Of a stretch of DNA of 64,000 nt, positions 27,054-34,399 are shown piece by piece. Source of the DNA: Geodermatophilus tzadiensis (GTDB taxonomy: Bacteria; Actinomycetota; Actinomycetes; Mycobacteriales; Geodermatophilaceae); NCBI RefSeq assembly GCF_003002915.1, contig NZ_PVTG01000004.1, positions 1 through 64,000 of the forward strand, read 5' to 3'. Under the pieces are notes generated by a model. It made no database searches and was not told the origin of the DNA. It saw only the letters and a program-made list of their open reading frames with translations. The number at the start of each line of letters is the position of its first letter. Position 1 is the stretch's first letter. Position numbers and translations under genes: made by a program.

Positions 27054-27230
27054 ATGAGCAAGAACAACGACGCCGACGCCCAGCGAGCCGCCGCACGGCA
27101 GGCGAAGAAGGAGGGCATGTCACCCAGCGAGGCGGGCGTGACCACCGGCGCCTCGAAGCAGACGTCCCACGTCCGGAAGGGCGACGACCGGCACGAGCAC
27201 TCCAGCGCGCAGGGCAAGAGCAAGAGCTGA
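27054..27230 (+). CDS. Small hydrophilic protein of 58 residues
   Basis: ATG at 27054 to TGA at 27230. The sequence starts MSKNNDADAQRAAARQAKKEG, continues MSPSEAGVTTGASKQTSHVRKG and ends in HEHSSAQGKSKS. It is rich in Lys, Ser, Gln, Asn and His, with no hydrophobic core and no Cys. Its composition, with many AAG/AAC codons, differs from shadow frames in this GC-rich DNA. It lies 9 bp after a GT4 gene and before a strong terminator. It resembles small basic stress-type proteins of actinobacteria, but no family is assigned. Confidence 0.7.
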   Translation: MSKNNDADAQRAAARQAKKEGMSPSEAGVTTGASKQTSHVRKGDDRHEHSSAQGKSKS

Positions 27231-27234
27231 GGTG

Positions 27235-27274
27235 CGGGGACGGCGGCGGCCTCCGTCGCGCGCCGCCGTCCCCG
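27235..27274. terminator. Perfect 14-bp stem terminator
   Basis: CGGGGACGGCGGCG pairs exactly with CGCCGCCGTCCCCG across a 12-nt loop. It sits between the converging small gene and the rhodanese gene, so it can serve both strands. Confidence 0.75.
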
Positions 27275-27281
27275 GACCGGT

Positions 27282-27698
27282 CTAGGCGGTTCCCCCGGTG
27301 CTGGGCAGCCCGTCGGCCACCCAGGCGCGGTGCCCGCCGATGACGTCGCTGGCCTTCGCCAGGCCGAGGGAGCGCAGCGCGTCGGCGGCCAGGCTGGAGG
27401 TGTAGCCCTCCTGGCACAGCACGACCACGTCGACGTCGTAGCCGGTGGCCTGCGGCAGGCGGGCGTCGCTCTCCGGGTCGAACCGCCACTCGAGGTGGTT
27501 GCGCTCGACGACGACCGCGCCGGGCACCTCGCCGTCGGCCTCGCGCTGCCACTGCGGCCGGATGTCGACGAGCACCGCGCCGTCGGCCACCCGCCGCGCG
27601 GCCTCCGCCGGCGTGACCCGCGTGATCCGCTCGCGCGCCTCGGCCAGCAGCTGGTCGACGCTCCTGGCGCCCGGCGGGCGCGGTCCCGGCCCGCTCAC
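27282..27698 (-). CDS. Rhodanese-like domain protein
   Basis: 138 residues with one rhodanese domain: GAVLVDIRPQWQREADGEVPGAVVVERNHLEW, then the active-site loop VVVLCQEGYTSS with the catalytic Cys near 98. It likely moves sulfane sulfur or handles sulfite/thiosulfate produced by cysteine oxidation. The GTG at 27698 overlaps the stop of the cysteine dioxygenase gene (GTGA), so both are made together. Confidence 0.9.
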   Translation of the reverse strand: MSGPGPRPPGARSVDQLLAEARERITRVTPAEAARRVADGAVLVDIRPQWQREADGEVPGAVVVERNHLEWRFDPESDARLPQATGYDVDVVVLCQEGYTSSLAADALRSLGLAKASDVIGGHRAWVADGLPSTGGTA

Positions 27699-28240
27699 CA
27701 GTCGACGCCGGCCTGCTCGGTGCCGGTGGACAGCAGGGTGCCCGCCTCGAGGCGGTAGCCGGTCATCTGCGTCAGCCGGGGACGGTAGACGTGCACGCTC
27801 ACGGCGGGCAGCGTCCCGCGGTTGGTCACCCGGTGCACGTGGTGGGGGCCGAACGGGCGCACCCGCCCGGCCCACAGCTCCGTGGCCGCCTCGCGGACGT
27901 CGCCCGGGCGGCCGCCGACGACGTCCTCGGTGAGCACCCCGCCGACGACCGCGAAGGCCCCGGCGGAGCCACCGTGGTCGTGCAGCGGCGTGCCCTGGCC
28001 GGGCAGCCAGGTGAGCAGCCACACCTGCGCGGCGGCCAGGTCGGCGTGCAGGGAGGGGTCGAGCAGGTCGGCGGCGTCGGCGGTCGGCAGCAGGCCGGTC
28101 CAGCGGCTGGTCTCGCGGTACTCGACGCGGGGCAGCCAGGCGTCGGAGACGGCGAGCAGGGCGGCGGCCACCGCGGTGACGGAGGTGGCGCGGGCGGTGG
28201 TGCGGGCGGTGGTGCGGGCAGGGGACAGCAGCGAGGTCAC
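27695..28240 (-). CDS. Cysteine dioxygenase, type I
   Basis: 181-residue cupin that oxidises L-cysteine to cysteine sulfinate using Fe(II) and O2. The three His ligands are visible: PLHDHGGSAGAF supplies two and FGPHHVHRVTN the third. The Tyr-rich C-terminal segment YRPRLTQMTGYRLEAGTLL is also typical of bacterial forms. GTG start preceded by GGAG. A 26-codon ORF ending in the cysteine-leader motif lies about 60 bp upstream and probably controls the operon. Confidence 0.92.
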   Translation of the reverse strand: MTSLLSPARTTARTTARATSVTAVAAALLAVSDAWLPRVEYRETSRWTGLLPTADAADLLDPSLHADLAAAQVWLLTWLPGQGTPLHDHGGSAGAFAVVGGVLTEDVVGGRPGDVREAATELWAGRVRPFGPHHVHRVTNRGTLPAVSVHVYRPRLTQMTGYRLEAGTLLSTGTEQAGVDW

Positions 28241-28298
28241 GGGGGTTCTCCTGAGCAGGGCGCGCCGCGGTGGGCGCAGAGGGAGTGGGTGTCGGCGC

Positions 28299-28379
28299 TC
28301 AGGCGGCCGGACACAGCGCGCTGGCGACCCGCAGCAGGTCCACGGCGGACCGGCGGGTGAGCGTCAGGGCGGGGGCCAC
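28299..28379 (-). CDS. Cysteine-type leader peptide upstream of cysteine dioxygenase
   Basis: 26 codons from GTG at 28379: VAPALTLTRRSAVDLLRV followed by ASALCPAA. The core R-R-S-A-V-D-L-L-R-V-A-S-A-L-C matches the actinobacterial 'putative leader peptide' group (DLLRVxxxxC near the C-terminus) found before sulfur-assimilation and cysteine genes. In mycobacteria Cys-containing upstream ORFs act as cysteine sensors by attenuation. The Cys codon is TGT, a rare choice in this GC-rich genome. No ribosome site precedes the GTG; a TTGACA -35 and TCACAT -10 predict transcription to start at the GTG itself, so it is probably leaderless. Confidence 0.7.
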   Translation of the reverse strand: MAPALTLTRRSAVDLLRVASALCPAA

Positions 28380-28385
28380 GCGCTC

Positions 28386-28415
28386 ATGTGACCCCGGCGC
28401 GGCATAGTGTGTCAA
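28386..28415 (-). promoter_or_regulatory. Promoter of leader peptide and cysteine dioxygenase operon
   Basis: Minus strand: TTGACA at 28415-28410, an 18-nt spacer, then TCACAT at 28391-28386. The predicted start is about 28379, the first base of the leader-peptide GTG. A consensus TTGACA is rare in this window. Confidence 0.5.
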
Positions 28416-28477
28416 GTCGACCGGATTGGTGCGCTTTGAGGGGTGGTGGGATGCCTGGTCGCCCGAGCCCCGGCCGC

Positions 28478-29389
28478 TCAGGCGGGGAGGACGACGGTCC
28501 GCAGCTCGTGCGCGCCGTCGGCGCGGGTGGCCTCGTAGAACCACCGCGCCCCGCCGTCCGGCAGCGCGACGACGTCGGCGTAGCGCAGCCCGTGCGGGGC
28601 GTGCGGGCTCTGCAGGTACGGCCCGCCGGCCGCGGCGCGGAAGCCGCCCTCGCCGTCGTGCTCGGCCAGCCCGGTGCGCTCCTCCCAGTTCTCCGCCGCG
28701 GTGGCCCGGCCGTCGTAGAGCGCCCAGGTGCGCGGGCCGTCGAGGACGACCGCGCTGAACCGCACCCCGCGGGCGTCCCAACTGCCGGGCCTGCCGGCCA
28801 GCGCGGTGCCGCGCCAGGTCCAGTCGACGCCGTCGGGGCTGGTGGCGTGCTCGGTGGTCATCCGGTCGGTGGCGTCGGGGTCGTCGAGCGGGTGCACCGA
28901 CGCCCACAGGTGCCACTCGCCGCCGTCCCAGCGGACCACCGGGTCCTTGGGCGCGTCGGTGGCGCTGCCGGGGAGCACGGTGCGCGCCTCCGCGGTGGCC
29001 AGCCCCTCGACGGTGTCGGCCTCGAGCAGGTCGACCCGCCAGTGCCTCGTGCCCGGCGTCGCGCAGCTGACGTAGAGCCGCCAGTGGCCCTCGGGCGTGT
29101 GCACCAGGGCGGGGCGCTCGAGCGACTCGGCGCCGAACCGCTCCTTGCCGACGGCGACGACCGGCTCGAAGCGCACGCCGTCGTCCGACCGCGCCACCAC
29201 GTTGCCGAAGCCGCGGCCCTCGCCGACCGGGCGGCGCAGCCGGTAGGCCAGCCACCAGGTGCCGTCGACCAGCTGCGCCGACGGGCCGCCGGCCCACGAG
29301 CCCGGGCGCGGGTCCTCCGGCTCGACGACGACCTGCGCGTCGGCCCAGAAGCGGTCGGGCGACGGCGGGCGGGGCGCTGGCGAGGTCAC
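28478..29389 (-). CDS. Glycoside hydrolase family 43-like beta-propeller protein
   Basis: 303 residues with repeated blade-like strands: GSWAGGPSAQLVDGTWWLAYRLRRP, DGVRFEPVVAVGKERFGAESLERPALV, DAPKDPVVRWDGGEWHLWAS, and RFSAVVLDGPRTWALYDG. This is the pattern of five-bladed propellers of the GH43/GH130 type, and acidic residues sit at blade starts. There is no signal peptide, so it is cytoplasmic if an enzyme. The substrate is unknown. The GTG at 29389 follows GGAG; an open frame upstream reaches into the promoter of the divergent sulfotransferase and is not used. Confidence 0.7.
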   Translation of the reverse strand: MTSPAPRPPSPDRFWADAQVVVEPEDPRPGSWAGGPSAQLVDGTWWLAYRLRRPVGEGRGFGNVVARSDDGVRFEPVVAVGKERFGAESLERPALVHTPEGHWRLYVSCATPGTRHWRVDLLEADTVEGLATAEARTVLPGSATDAPKDPVVRWDGGEWHLWASVHPLDDPDATDRMTTEHATSPDGVDWTWRGTALAGRPGSWDARGVRFSAVVLDGPRTWALYDGRATAAENWEERTGLAEHDGEGGFRAAAGGPYLQSPHAPHGLRYADVVALPDGGARWFYEATRADGAHELRTVVLPA

Positions 29390-29466
29390 GCGGGGGCTCC
29401 GATCTCGGGTTCGGGCGGGGAGCCCCGTGTGTACACCCCGGACCACCCGGGACGAGGAGGGGACCG

Positions 29467-30444
29467 ATGAGCGACGACGCCGACCGGCTGCCGCAGTTCG
29501 TCATCGCCGGAGCACCGAAGGCCGGGACGACGGCGCTGCACGCGGCCCTGGCCACCCACCCGGGCCTCTCCCTGTCGCCGGTCAAGGAGCCGAAGTACTA
29601 CCTGACCGACGGCCGGCCGCCGCCGCGCAGCGGCCAGCGCGGACCGGGCGACGCGCACAGCGCGCGGGAGTGGGTGTGGCGCCGCGAGGACTACCTGCGG
29701 CTGTTCGACGGCGCCCCGCCCGGGACCGTGCGCGGGGAGAGCACGCCGTTCTACCTCCACGACCGGGCGGCGCAGCGGCGGCTGGTCGCCGACGTCCCCG
29801 ACGTGCGCGTCATCGCGGTCGTGCGGGACCCGGTGGACCGGGCGTGGTCGAACTGGGTGCACCTGCGCGCCGACGGGCTGGAGCCCGAGGCCGACTTCGC
29901 GCGGGCCGTGGAGCTGGAGGAGTCGCGGGTCGTCGCCGGCTGGGCGCCGTTCTGGCACTACCGCGGGCTGGGCCGCTACGGCGAGCAGCTGCGCGACCTG
30001 TACGCGCTGCTGCCGCGGTCGCAGGTGCTGCTGCTGCGCTACCGGCAGCTGGTGGACACCCCGCGGGAGACGCTCGACCGGGTCAGCGACTTCCTGGGCG
30101 TCGAGCCGGGGGTGGCGCACACCGTCGCGCCGGAGAACGTGAAGCCGTACGTCCCCGACACGCCGCGCTACCGGGCGCTGGCCCGGGTCGCCCGCGCCGG
30201 CGCGGCGCTCGGCGCCTACGCCCCACCGGAGGTGTGGCGGCAGGTGTCGCGGCCGCTGCTCGCGGCGCTGCACGCCGGTCGCGCGCCGCGGCCGCCGCTG
30301 CCGGTCGACGTGCGCCGCGCCGTCCTGGCCCCGCTGCTGCCCGACGTCGCGCTGCTGGAGGAGCTGACCGGCGAGTCCTTCGAAGACTGGCGCCGCGACA
30401 CCGGCCGCGGCGACTTCCGCTCCCGCCGCCCGACCCAGGCCTGA
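29467..30444 (+). CDS. Sulfotransferase
   Basis: 325 residues with the PAPS-binding motifs of the sulfotransferase family: the 5'-phosphosulfate loop APKAGTT at 16-22 and the 3'-phosphate motif VVRDPVDRAWSNW near 118-130. It would move sulfate from PAPS to a hydroxyl or amino group on a carbohydrate or lipid. ATG with AGGAGG 7 nt upstream. Proximity to the glycosyltransferase cluster suggests a surface-glycan substrate, but this is inference. Confidence 0.9.
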   Translation: MSDDADRLPQFVIAGAPKAGTTALHAALATHPGLSLSPVKEPKYYLTDGRPPPRSGQRGPGDAHSAREWVWRREDYLRLFDGAPPGTVRGESTPFYLHDRAAQRRLVADVPDVRVIAVVRDPVDRAWSNWVHLRADGLEPEADFARAVELEESRVVAGWAPFWHYRGLGRYGEQLRDLYALLPRSQVLLLRYRQLVDTPRETLDRVSDFLGVEPGVAHTVAPENVKPYVPDTPRYRALARVARAGAALGAYAPPEVWRQVSRPLLAALHAGRAPRPPLPVDVRRAVLAPLLPDVALLEELTGESFEDWRRDTGRGDFRSRRPTQA

Positions 30445-30642
30445 GGCGAGAGGCGCGTGGGGGCGGCTCCGATCTCGGCGGCTCGGCCGCCGAGCCACGG
30501 CGCTGGTTCGGCCCGCGCGTCCCCATCGGAGACGATCACGGCGGGGGTTGCGGGCGTTCCGCGACCCGTCAAGCCGCCCTCTCGATCTGTGGATATCGGC
30601 TCTGAGCTGCGGATACACGTCGCGGCGAGACCCTGTCGGCGG

Positions 30643-30648
30643 TAGTAT
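30643..30648 (+). promoter_or_regulatory. -10 element of a leaderless DUF222-HNH transcript
   Basis: TAGTAT, then exactly 6 nt (CCGTAC), then the ATG at 30655. No ribosome site is present. The 100 bp upstream are less GC-rich than the surroundings. Confidence 0.55.
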
Positions 30649-30654
30649 CCGTAC

Positions 30655-31851
30655 ATGTGTTCGAGCGGTACGGCGGTGGATGCGGATAGTCTGTCCGACG
30701 GCGAGCTGCTCGACGCGATCGCCGCGGCCGTCGCCGCTCGCAACCGCGAGGACGCCCGGCTGGCCCGCCTGGTGCGGGCGGCGGAGCACCGGCAGGCCGC
30801 CGAGCGCGACGGGCTGAAGAGCATGCGCTCCTGGCTGCCCGGGCACTGCCGGCTCCCGGCCGCCGCGGCCGCCCGGATCGTGGGCAACGGCCGGGTGCTC
30901 GACCACCTGCCCGCCCTGGCCGAGGCGCACGACGCCGGCCTGGTCGGCGCCGAGCACGTGGCCGTCGCCGCGACCGCGCTGACGCCGGAGCGGCTGGCCG
31001 CGGCGGCCGAGCGCGGGGTGGAGCTGGCCGAGATCGATGCGGTGCTCACCGGTGCCGCGATCGAGCAGCGCTACGCCGACTTCGTCACCGTCGTGCGCCA
31101 CTACCTGACCCGGCTCGATCCCGACGGGCCCGAGCCCGACCCCACCGAGGGCCGGCGGTTGACGCTGGCGAAGCACGCCGACGGGTCACTGTCCCTGCGG
31201 GGCGAGCTCGACGCGGTCGGTGGGGAGAAGCTGCAGGCGGCGCTGGAGTCTTTCGTGCAGGCCGACCGTCCCGTCGGGGACGAGCGCAGCCGCGCCCAGC
31301 GCCTCGGCGACGCGCTGGTGCAGCTGTGCGACACCACCCTGGCCGCCGGCTCGCTGCCCACCCTGCGGACGGTGAAGCCGCACGTCGCCGTCGTCATCGA
31401 CCTCGAGGACCTGGCCGACCCGGCCACCGGTCCGGAGGCGGGACGGATGGGGTTCGGTGCGGTCATCTCCGCCGCCCGGGCCCGCTGGCTGGCCTGCGAC
31501 GCGACCGTCTCCCGCGTCGTGTTCGGTCCCGACGGGGCCCCGCTGGACCTGGGCCGGGAACACCGGCTGGCCGACCGGCACCTGCGCCGCGCGGTGGAGC
31601 TGCGCGACGGCGGCTGCGTGTTCACCGGCTGCGCAGCACCGACGTGGTGGGCGGAGGTGCACCACCTGGTGCACTGGCTCGACGGCGGCGAGACCAATCT
31701 CGAGAACTCCGCGCTGCTGTGCGAGCGGCACCACACTAAGGTCCACCACGGCTTCCGGGTGCAGCGACAACCGGAAGGCCGGTGGCGCACCTGGCGACCC
31801 GACGGCACCGAGATCCGCACCGCACCACCACTGCGGCAACCCGCCGCCTGA
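30655..31851 (+). CDS. DUF222 / HNH endonuclease domain protein
   Basis: 398 residues. The N-terminal two thirds are the helical DUF222 (13E12 repeat) region, with the segment SMRSWLPGHCRLPAAAAARIVGNG. The C-terminus holds an HNH nuclease fold: CVFTGCAAPTWWAEVHHLVHWLDGG near 320-345, then TNLENSALLCERHH, with Cys pairs for zinc and the catalytic His. Such genes are abundant and multicopy in actinobacteria and their biological role is not settled. The short inverted repeat GCGGTC/GACCGC at 31892-31906 may end the transcript. Confidence 0.88.
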   Translation: MCSSGTAVDADSLSDGELLDAIAAAVAARNREDARLARLVRAAEHRQAAERDGLKSMRSWLPGHCRLPAAAAARIVGNGRVLDHLPALAEAHDAGLVGAEHVAVAATALTPERLAAAAERGVELAEIDAVLTGAAIEQRYADFVTVVRHYLTRLDPDGPEPDPTEGRRLTLAKHADGSLSLRGELDAVGGEKLQAALESFVQADRPVGDERSRAQRLGDALVQLCDTTLAAGSLPTLRTVKPHVAVVIDLEDLADPATGPEAGRMGFGAVISAARARWLACDATVSRVVFGPDGAPLDLGREHRLADRHLRRAVELRDGGCVFTGCAAPTWWAEVHHLVHWLDGGETNLENSALLCERHHTKVHHGFRVQRQPEGRWRTWRPDGTEIRTAPPLRQPAA

Positions 31852-31928
31852 CGGACCCCGCGACCGGGCACGGCCACCGCTGACGCCTCGCGCGGTCGAC
31901 GACCGCCCCTGCGCACTGGACGACGTCC

Positions 31929-31944
31929 TGCAACCGTGGTTGCA
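31929..31944. promoter_or_regulatory. 16-bp palindrome upstream of chrB, putative operator
   Basis: TGCAACC and GGTTGCA are exact inverted arms around GT, ending 8 bp before the chrB GTG. The position over the core promoter suggests autorepression by the ChrB N-domain protein or another repressor. Confidence 0.55.
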
Positions 31945-31952
31945 TCTGCGCC

Positions 31953-32447
31953 GTGACGACGACGGGGGAGTGGGTGCTGCTCTCCTACCGGCTGCCGCGG
32001 GAGCCCTCGGGCCCGCGGACGACGCTGTGGCGGCGGCTGCGCCGGCTCGGCGTCGCCCAGCTCGCCGACGGTGTCGTGGCGCTCCCCGCCGACGCCCGCA
32101 CCCGCGAGTCGCTGGAGTGGCTGGCCGACGACGTCCTCGCCGCAGGGGGGACGGCGGGCATCTGGACCGCCCGCCCGAGCACCACCGCCCAGGAGCGCGA
32201 GCTCGCCGCCGGGATGGCCGCCGCCCGCGCGGAGGAGTACCGGGAACTGGCCGTGGAGGCGGCTGCCGCGCTCGGGGCGCCGGACGCCGAGCGGTCCCGG
32301 GCGCTGCGCCGGCTGCGCGGCGAGTGGCGGGCCATCGGCCGCCGCGACTTCTTCCCGCCGGCCGAGAAGGACGCCGCGGCCGCCGCACTCCGCGCCCTGG
32401 CCGAGGCTGTCGCCCCGACCGGTGACCAGGTGGGGAGCGCCCGGTGA
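31953..32447 (+). CDS. chrB1: ChrB N-terminal domain protein (chromate resistance regulator part)
   Basis: 164 residues matching the N-terminal domain of ChrB: GEWVLLSYRLPREPSGPRTTLWRRLRRLGVAQLADGVVALP, then a helical region with RRLRGEWRAIGRRDFFPP. In well-studied ChrB this part has a PaaX/Cas2-like fold and takes part in chromate-responsive control. GTG start. The gene ends as GTGA over the start of the ChrB C-terminal domain gene, so the classical single ChrB is split in two here. Confidence 0.85.
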   Translation: MTTTGEWVLLSYRLPREPSGPRTTLWRRLRRLGVAQLADGVVALPADARTRESLEWLADDVLAAGGTAGIWTARPSTTAQERELAAGMAAARAEEYRELAVEAAAALGAPDAERSRALRRLRGEWRAIGRRDFFPPAEKDAAAAALRALAEAVAPTGDQVGSAR

Positions 32448-32875
32448 GGTGGGCGACCCGCGCCGGCGTGCACGTCGACCGCGCCGCCTGCGCCTGGCTC
32501 ATCCGCCGGTTCGTCGACCCCGGCGCCGAGTTCGTCTTCGTCGCCGACCCCGCCGACGTCCCGGCCGACGCCACGGCGTTCGACATGCGCGGCGCGGCGC
32601 TCGGCCACGTGGGCGGCGACTGCTCCTTCGAGACGGTGCTGCGCGTGCACGGCCTCGACGACCCCGTGCTGTGGCGGATCGGCGAGATCGTCCACGAGGC
32701 CGACCTCGACGACGGCCTCTTCGACGCCCCCGAGGCGCCCGGCCTCGACGTCCTGCTGCGGGGCCTGTCGATGACCGGCGACGACGAGCGCACCCTCGCC
32801 GTCTCCGGCCCGCTGTTCGACGGCCTCTACGAGTTCACCCGCCGCCGCCTGCTGCTCGGCCGCGAACCGGCCTGA
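32444..32875 (+). CDS. chrB2: ChrB C-terminal domain protein (chromate resistance)
   Basis: 143 residues equal to the ChrB C-terminal domain: RAGVHVDRAACAWLIRRFVDPGAEFVFV, FDMRGAALGHVGGDCSFET and the GEIVHEADLDDG motif, with conserved His/Asp/Cys that may bind metal or chromate. GTG start within the chrB1 stop. chrA follows 15 bp later. Together with chrB1 it forms a two-protein version of ChrB. Confidence 0.87.
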   Translation: MRWATRAGVHVDRAACAWLIRRFVDPGAEFVFVADPADVPADATAFDMRGAALGHVGGDCSFETVLRVHGLDDPVLWRIGEIVHEADLDDGLFDAPEAPGLDVLLRGLSMTGDDERTLAVSGPLFDGLYEFTRRRLLLGREPA

Positions 32876-32890
32876 CCCCGACGGAGACCC

Positions 32891-34312
32891 GTGACCCCCG
32901 AGCCCACCCCCGCCCCGGCCACCGCACCGACCCCTGGCGCGGAGCCCGCACCGGAGCCCGCACCGGCCCCCGCCACCGCGGTGCCGCCGTTCCGCACCGC
33001 CGTCCGCGCCTGGTTCCTCGTCTCCCTGCAGACCTTCGGCGGCCCGGCCGGGCAGATCGCGGTCATGCAGCGCGAGCTGGTCGACGAGCGCCGCTGGATC
33101 GGCCAGCGCCGGTTCCTGCACGCGATGAACTACTGCATGCTGCTGCCCGGCCCCGAGGCCCAGCAGCTGGCCACCTACGTCGGCTGGCTGCTGCACGGCA
33201 CCCGGGGCGGCCTGGTCGCGGGCGGCCTGTTCGTCCTCCCCGGCGTGCTCGCCCTGCTGGCGCTGTCGGCGGTGTACGTCGCCTTCGGCAGCACGGTGGC
33301 GGTCACCGCGCTGTTCGCCGGCCTGGCACCGGCCGTGGTCGCGATCGTCGCCCAGGCGGTGCAGCGCGTCGCGAGGCGGGCGCTCACCGGGCGGGCCCTG
33401 GTCGCCATCGCCGTGGCCGCCTTCCTCGCGCTGGCGCTGTTCGCCGTCCCGTTCCCCGTCGTCGTCCTGGTGGCGGGCCTGGCCGGGTGGCTGCTCGGCC
33501 GCCGGCGGCCCGCGGCCGTCGCACACCCCGCGCCGGCCGACGACGGCCCGCCGCCGGTCATCGCCGACGACGCCCTGCACGCCGAGCGCCCCACCGCCCG
33601 CCGCACCCTCACCGTGCTCGCCGTCGGGCTGCTCGCCTGGGGCGTGCCGGTCGCCGCGGTCGCGCTGCTCACCGGCGCGGGCAGCACGCTGACCCAGCAG
33701 GGGCTGTTCTTCTCCGGCGCCGCGGTGGTCACCTTCGGCGGCGCCTACGCGGTGCTGGCCTACGTCGCGCAGGCCGCCGTCACCACCTACGGCTGGCTGG
33801 CCCCCGGTGAGATGGTCCGCGGGCTCGCGCTGGCCGAGACCACGCCCGGGCCGCTGATCATGGTGGTGCAGTTCGTCGCCTTCCTCGGCGCCTTCCGCGC
33901 CCCCGGCGGGCTCGACCCGTGGACCGCGGCGGTCGTGGCCTCGCTGCTGGTCACCTGGGTGACGTTCGTGCCGAGCTTCCTCTTCGTGCTGCTGGGCGCC
34001 CCCTACATCGAGCGGCTGCGCGGCAACCGGTCGCTGTCGTCGGCGCTGACCGGCATCACCGCGGCGGTGGTCGGCGTCATCGCCAGCCTGGGCCTGTACT
34101 TCGCCGTCCACACGCTGTTCTCCGACACCGGAACGGCCGGTCCGCTGGCGCTGGAGCTGCCCGACCCGACCAGCGTGCGGCCGGTGGCGGTGGTCATCGC
34201 CGCGGTCGCCGCCGTCCTGCTGTTCCGGCTGCGGTGGTCGGTGCTGCGCACCCTCGGGCTGTGCGCCGCCCTCGGCCTGGTGGCCGGGCTGGCGGGCCTG
34301 CCGGTCGGCTGA
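32891..34312 (+). CDS. chrA: Chromate efflux transporter ChrA
   Basis: 473-residue long-chain CHR transporter. It has two homologous halves, each with the family motif: SLQTFGGPAGQIAVMQRELVDERRWI in the first, and FSGAAVVTFGGAYAVLAYVAQAAVTTYGWLAPGEM with GLALAETTPGPLIMVVQFVAFLGAF in the second. About ten hydrophobic segments flank a Pro/Ala-rich 30-residue N-terminal extension. It exports chromate driven by the membrane potential. GTG start; third gene of the chrB1-chrB2-chrA unit. Confidence 0.93.
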   Translation: MTPEPTPAPATAPTPGAEPAPEPAPAPATAVPPFRTAVRAWFLVSLQTFGGPAGQIAVMQRELVDERRWIGQRRFLHAMNYCMLLPGPEAQQLATYVGWLLHGTRGGLVAGGLFVLPGVLALLALSAVYVAFGSTVAVTALFAGLAPAVVAIVAQAVQRVARRALTGRALVAIAVAAFLALALFAVPFPVVVLVAGLAGWLLGRRRPAAVAHPAPADDGPPPVIADDALHAERPTARRTLTVLAVGLLAWGVPVAAVALLTGAGSTLTQQGLFFSGAAVVTFGGAYAVLAYVAQAAVTTYGWLAPGEMVRGLALAETTPGPLIMVVQFVAFLGAFRAPGGLDPWTAAVVASLLVTWVTFVPSFLFVLLGAPYIERLRGNRSLSSALTGITAAVVGVIASLGLYFAVHTLFSDTGTAGPLALELPDPTSVRPVAVVIAAVAAVLLFRLRWSVLRTLGLCAALGLVAGLAGLPVG

Positions 34313-34399
34313 GCCGCCGTGGGTGACCGGCCCGCAGACGGGTAGGGCCCCCTCCCGGAGAGGCGTGCAGCCCGCGCGCCGCGGACGGGAGGGACCGAC

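Noticed and set aside
30655-31851. Homing endonuclease or mobile element at the HNH gene.
   Set aside because: No flanking repeats, no intron or intein boundary, and DUF222-HNH proteins are common chromosomal genes in actinobacteria.
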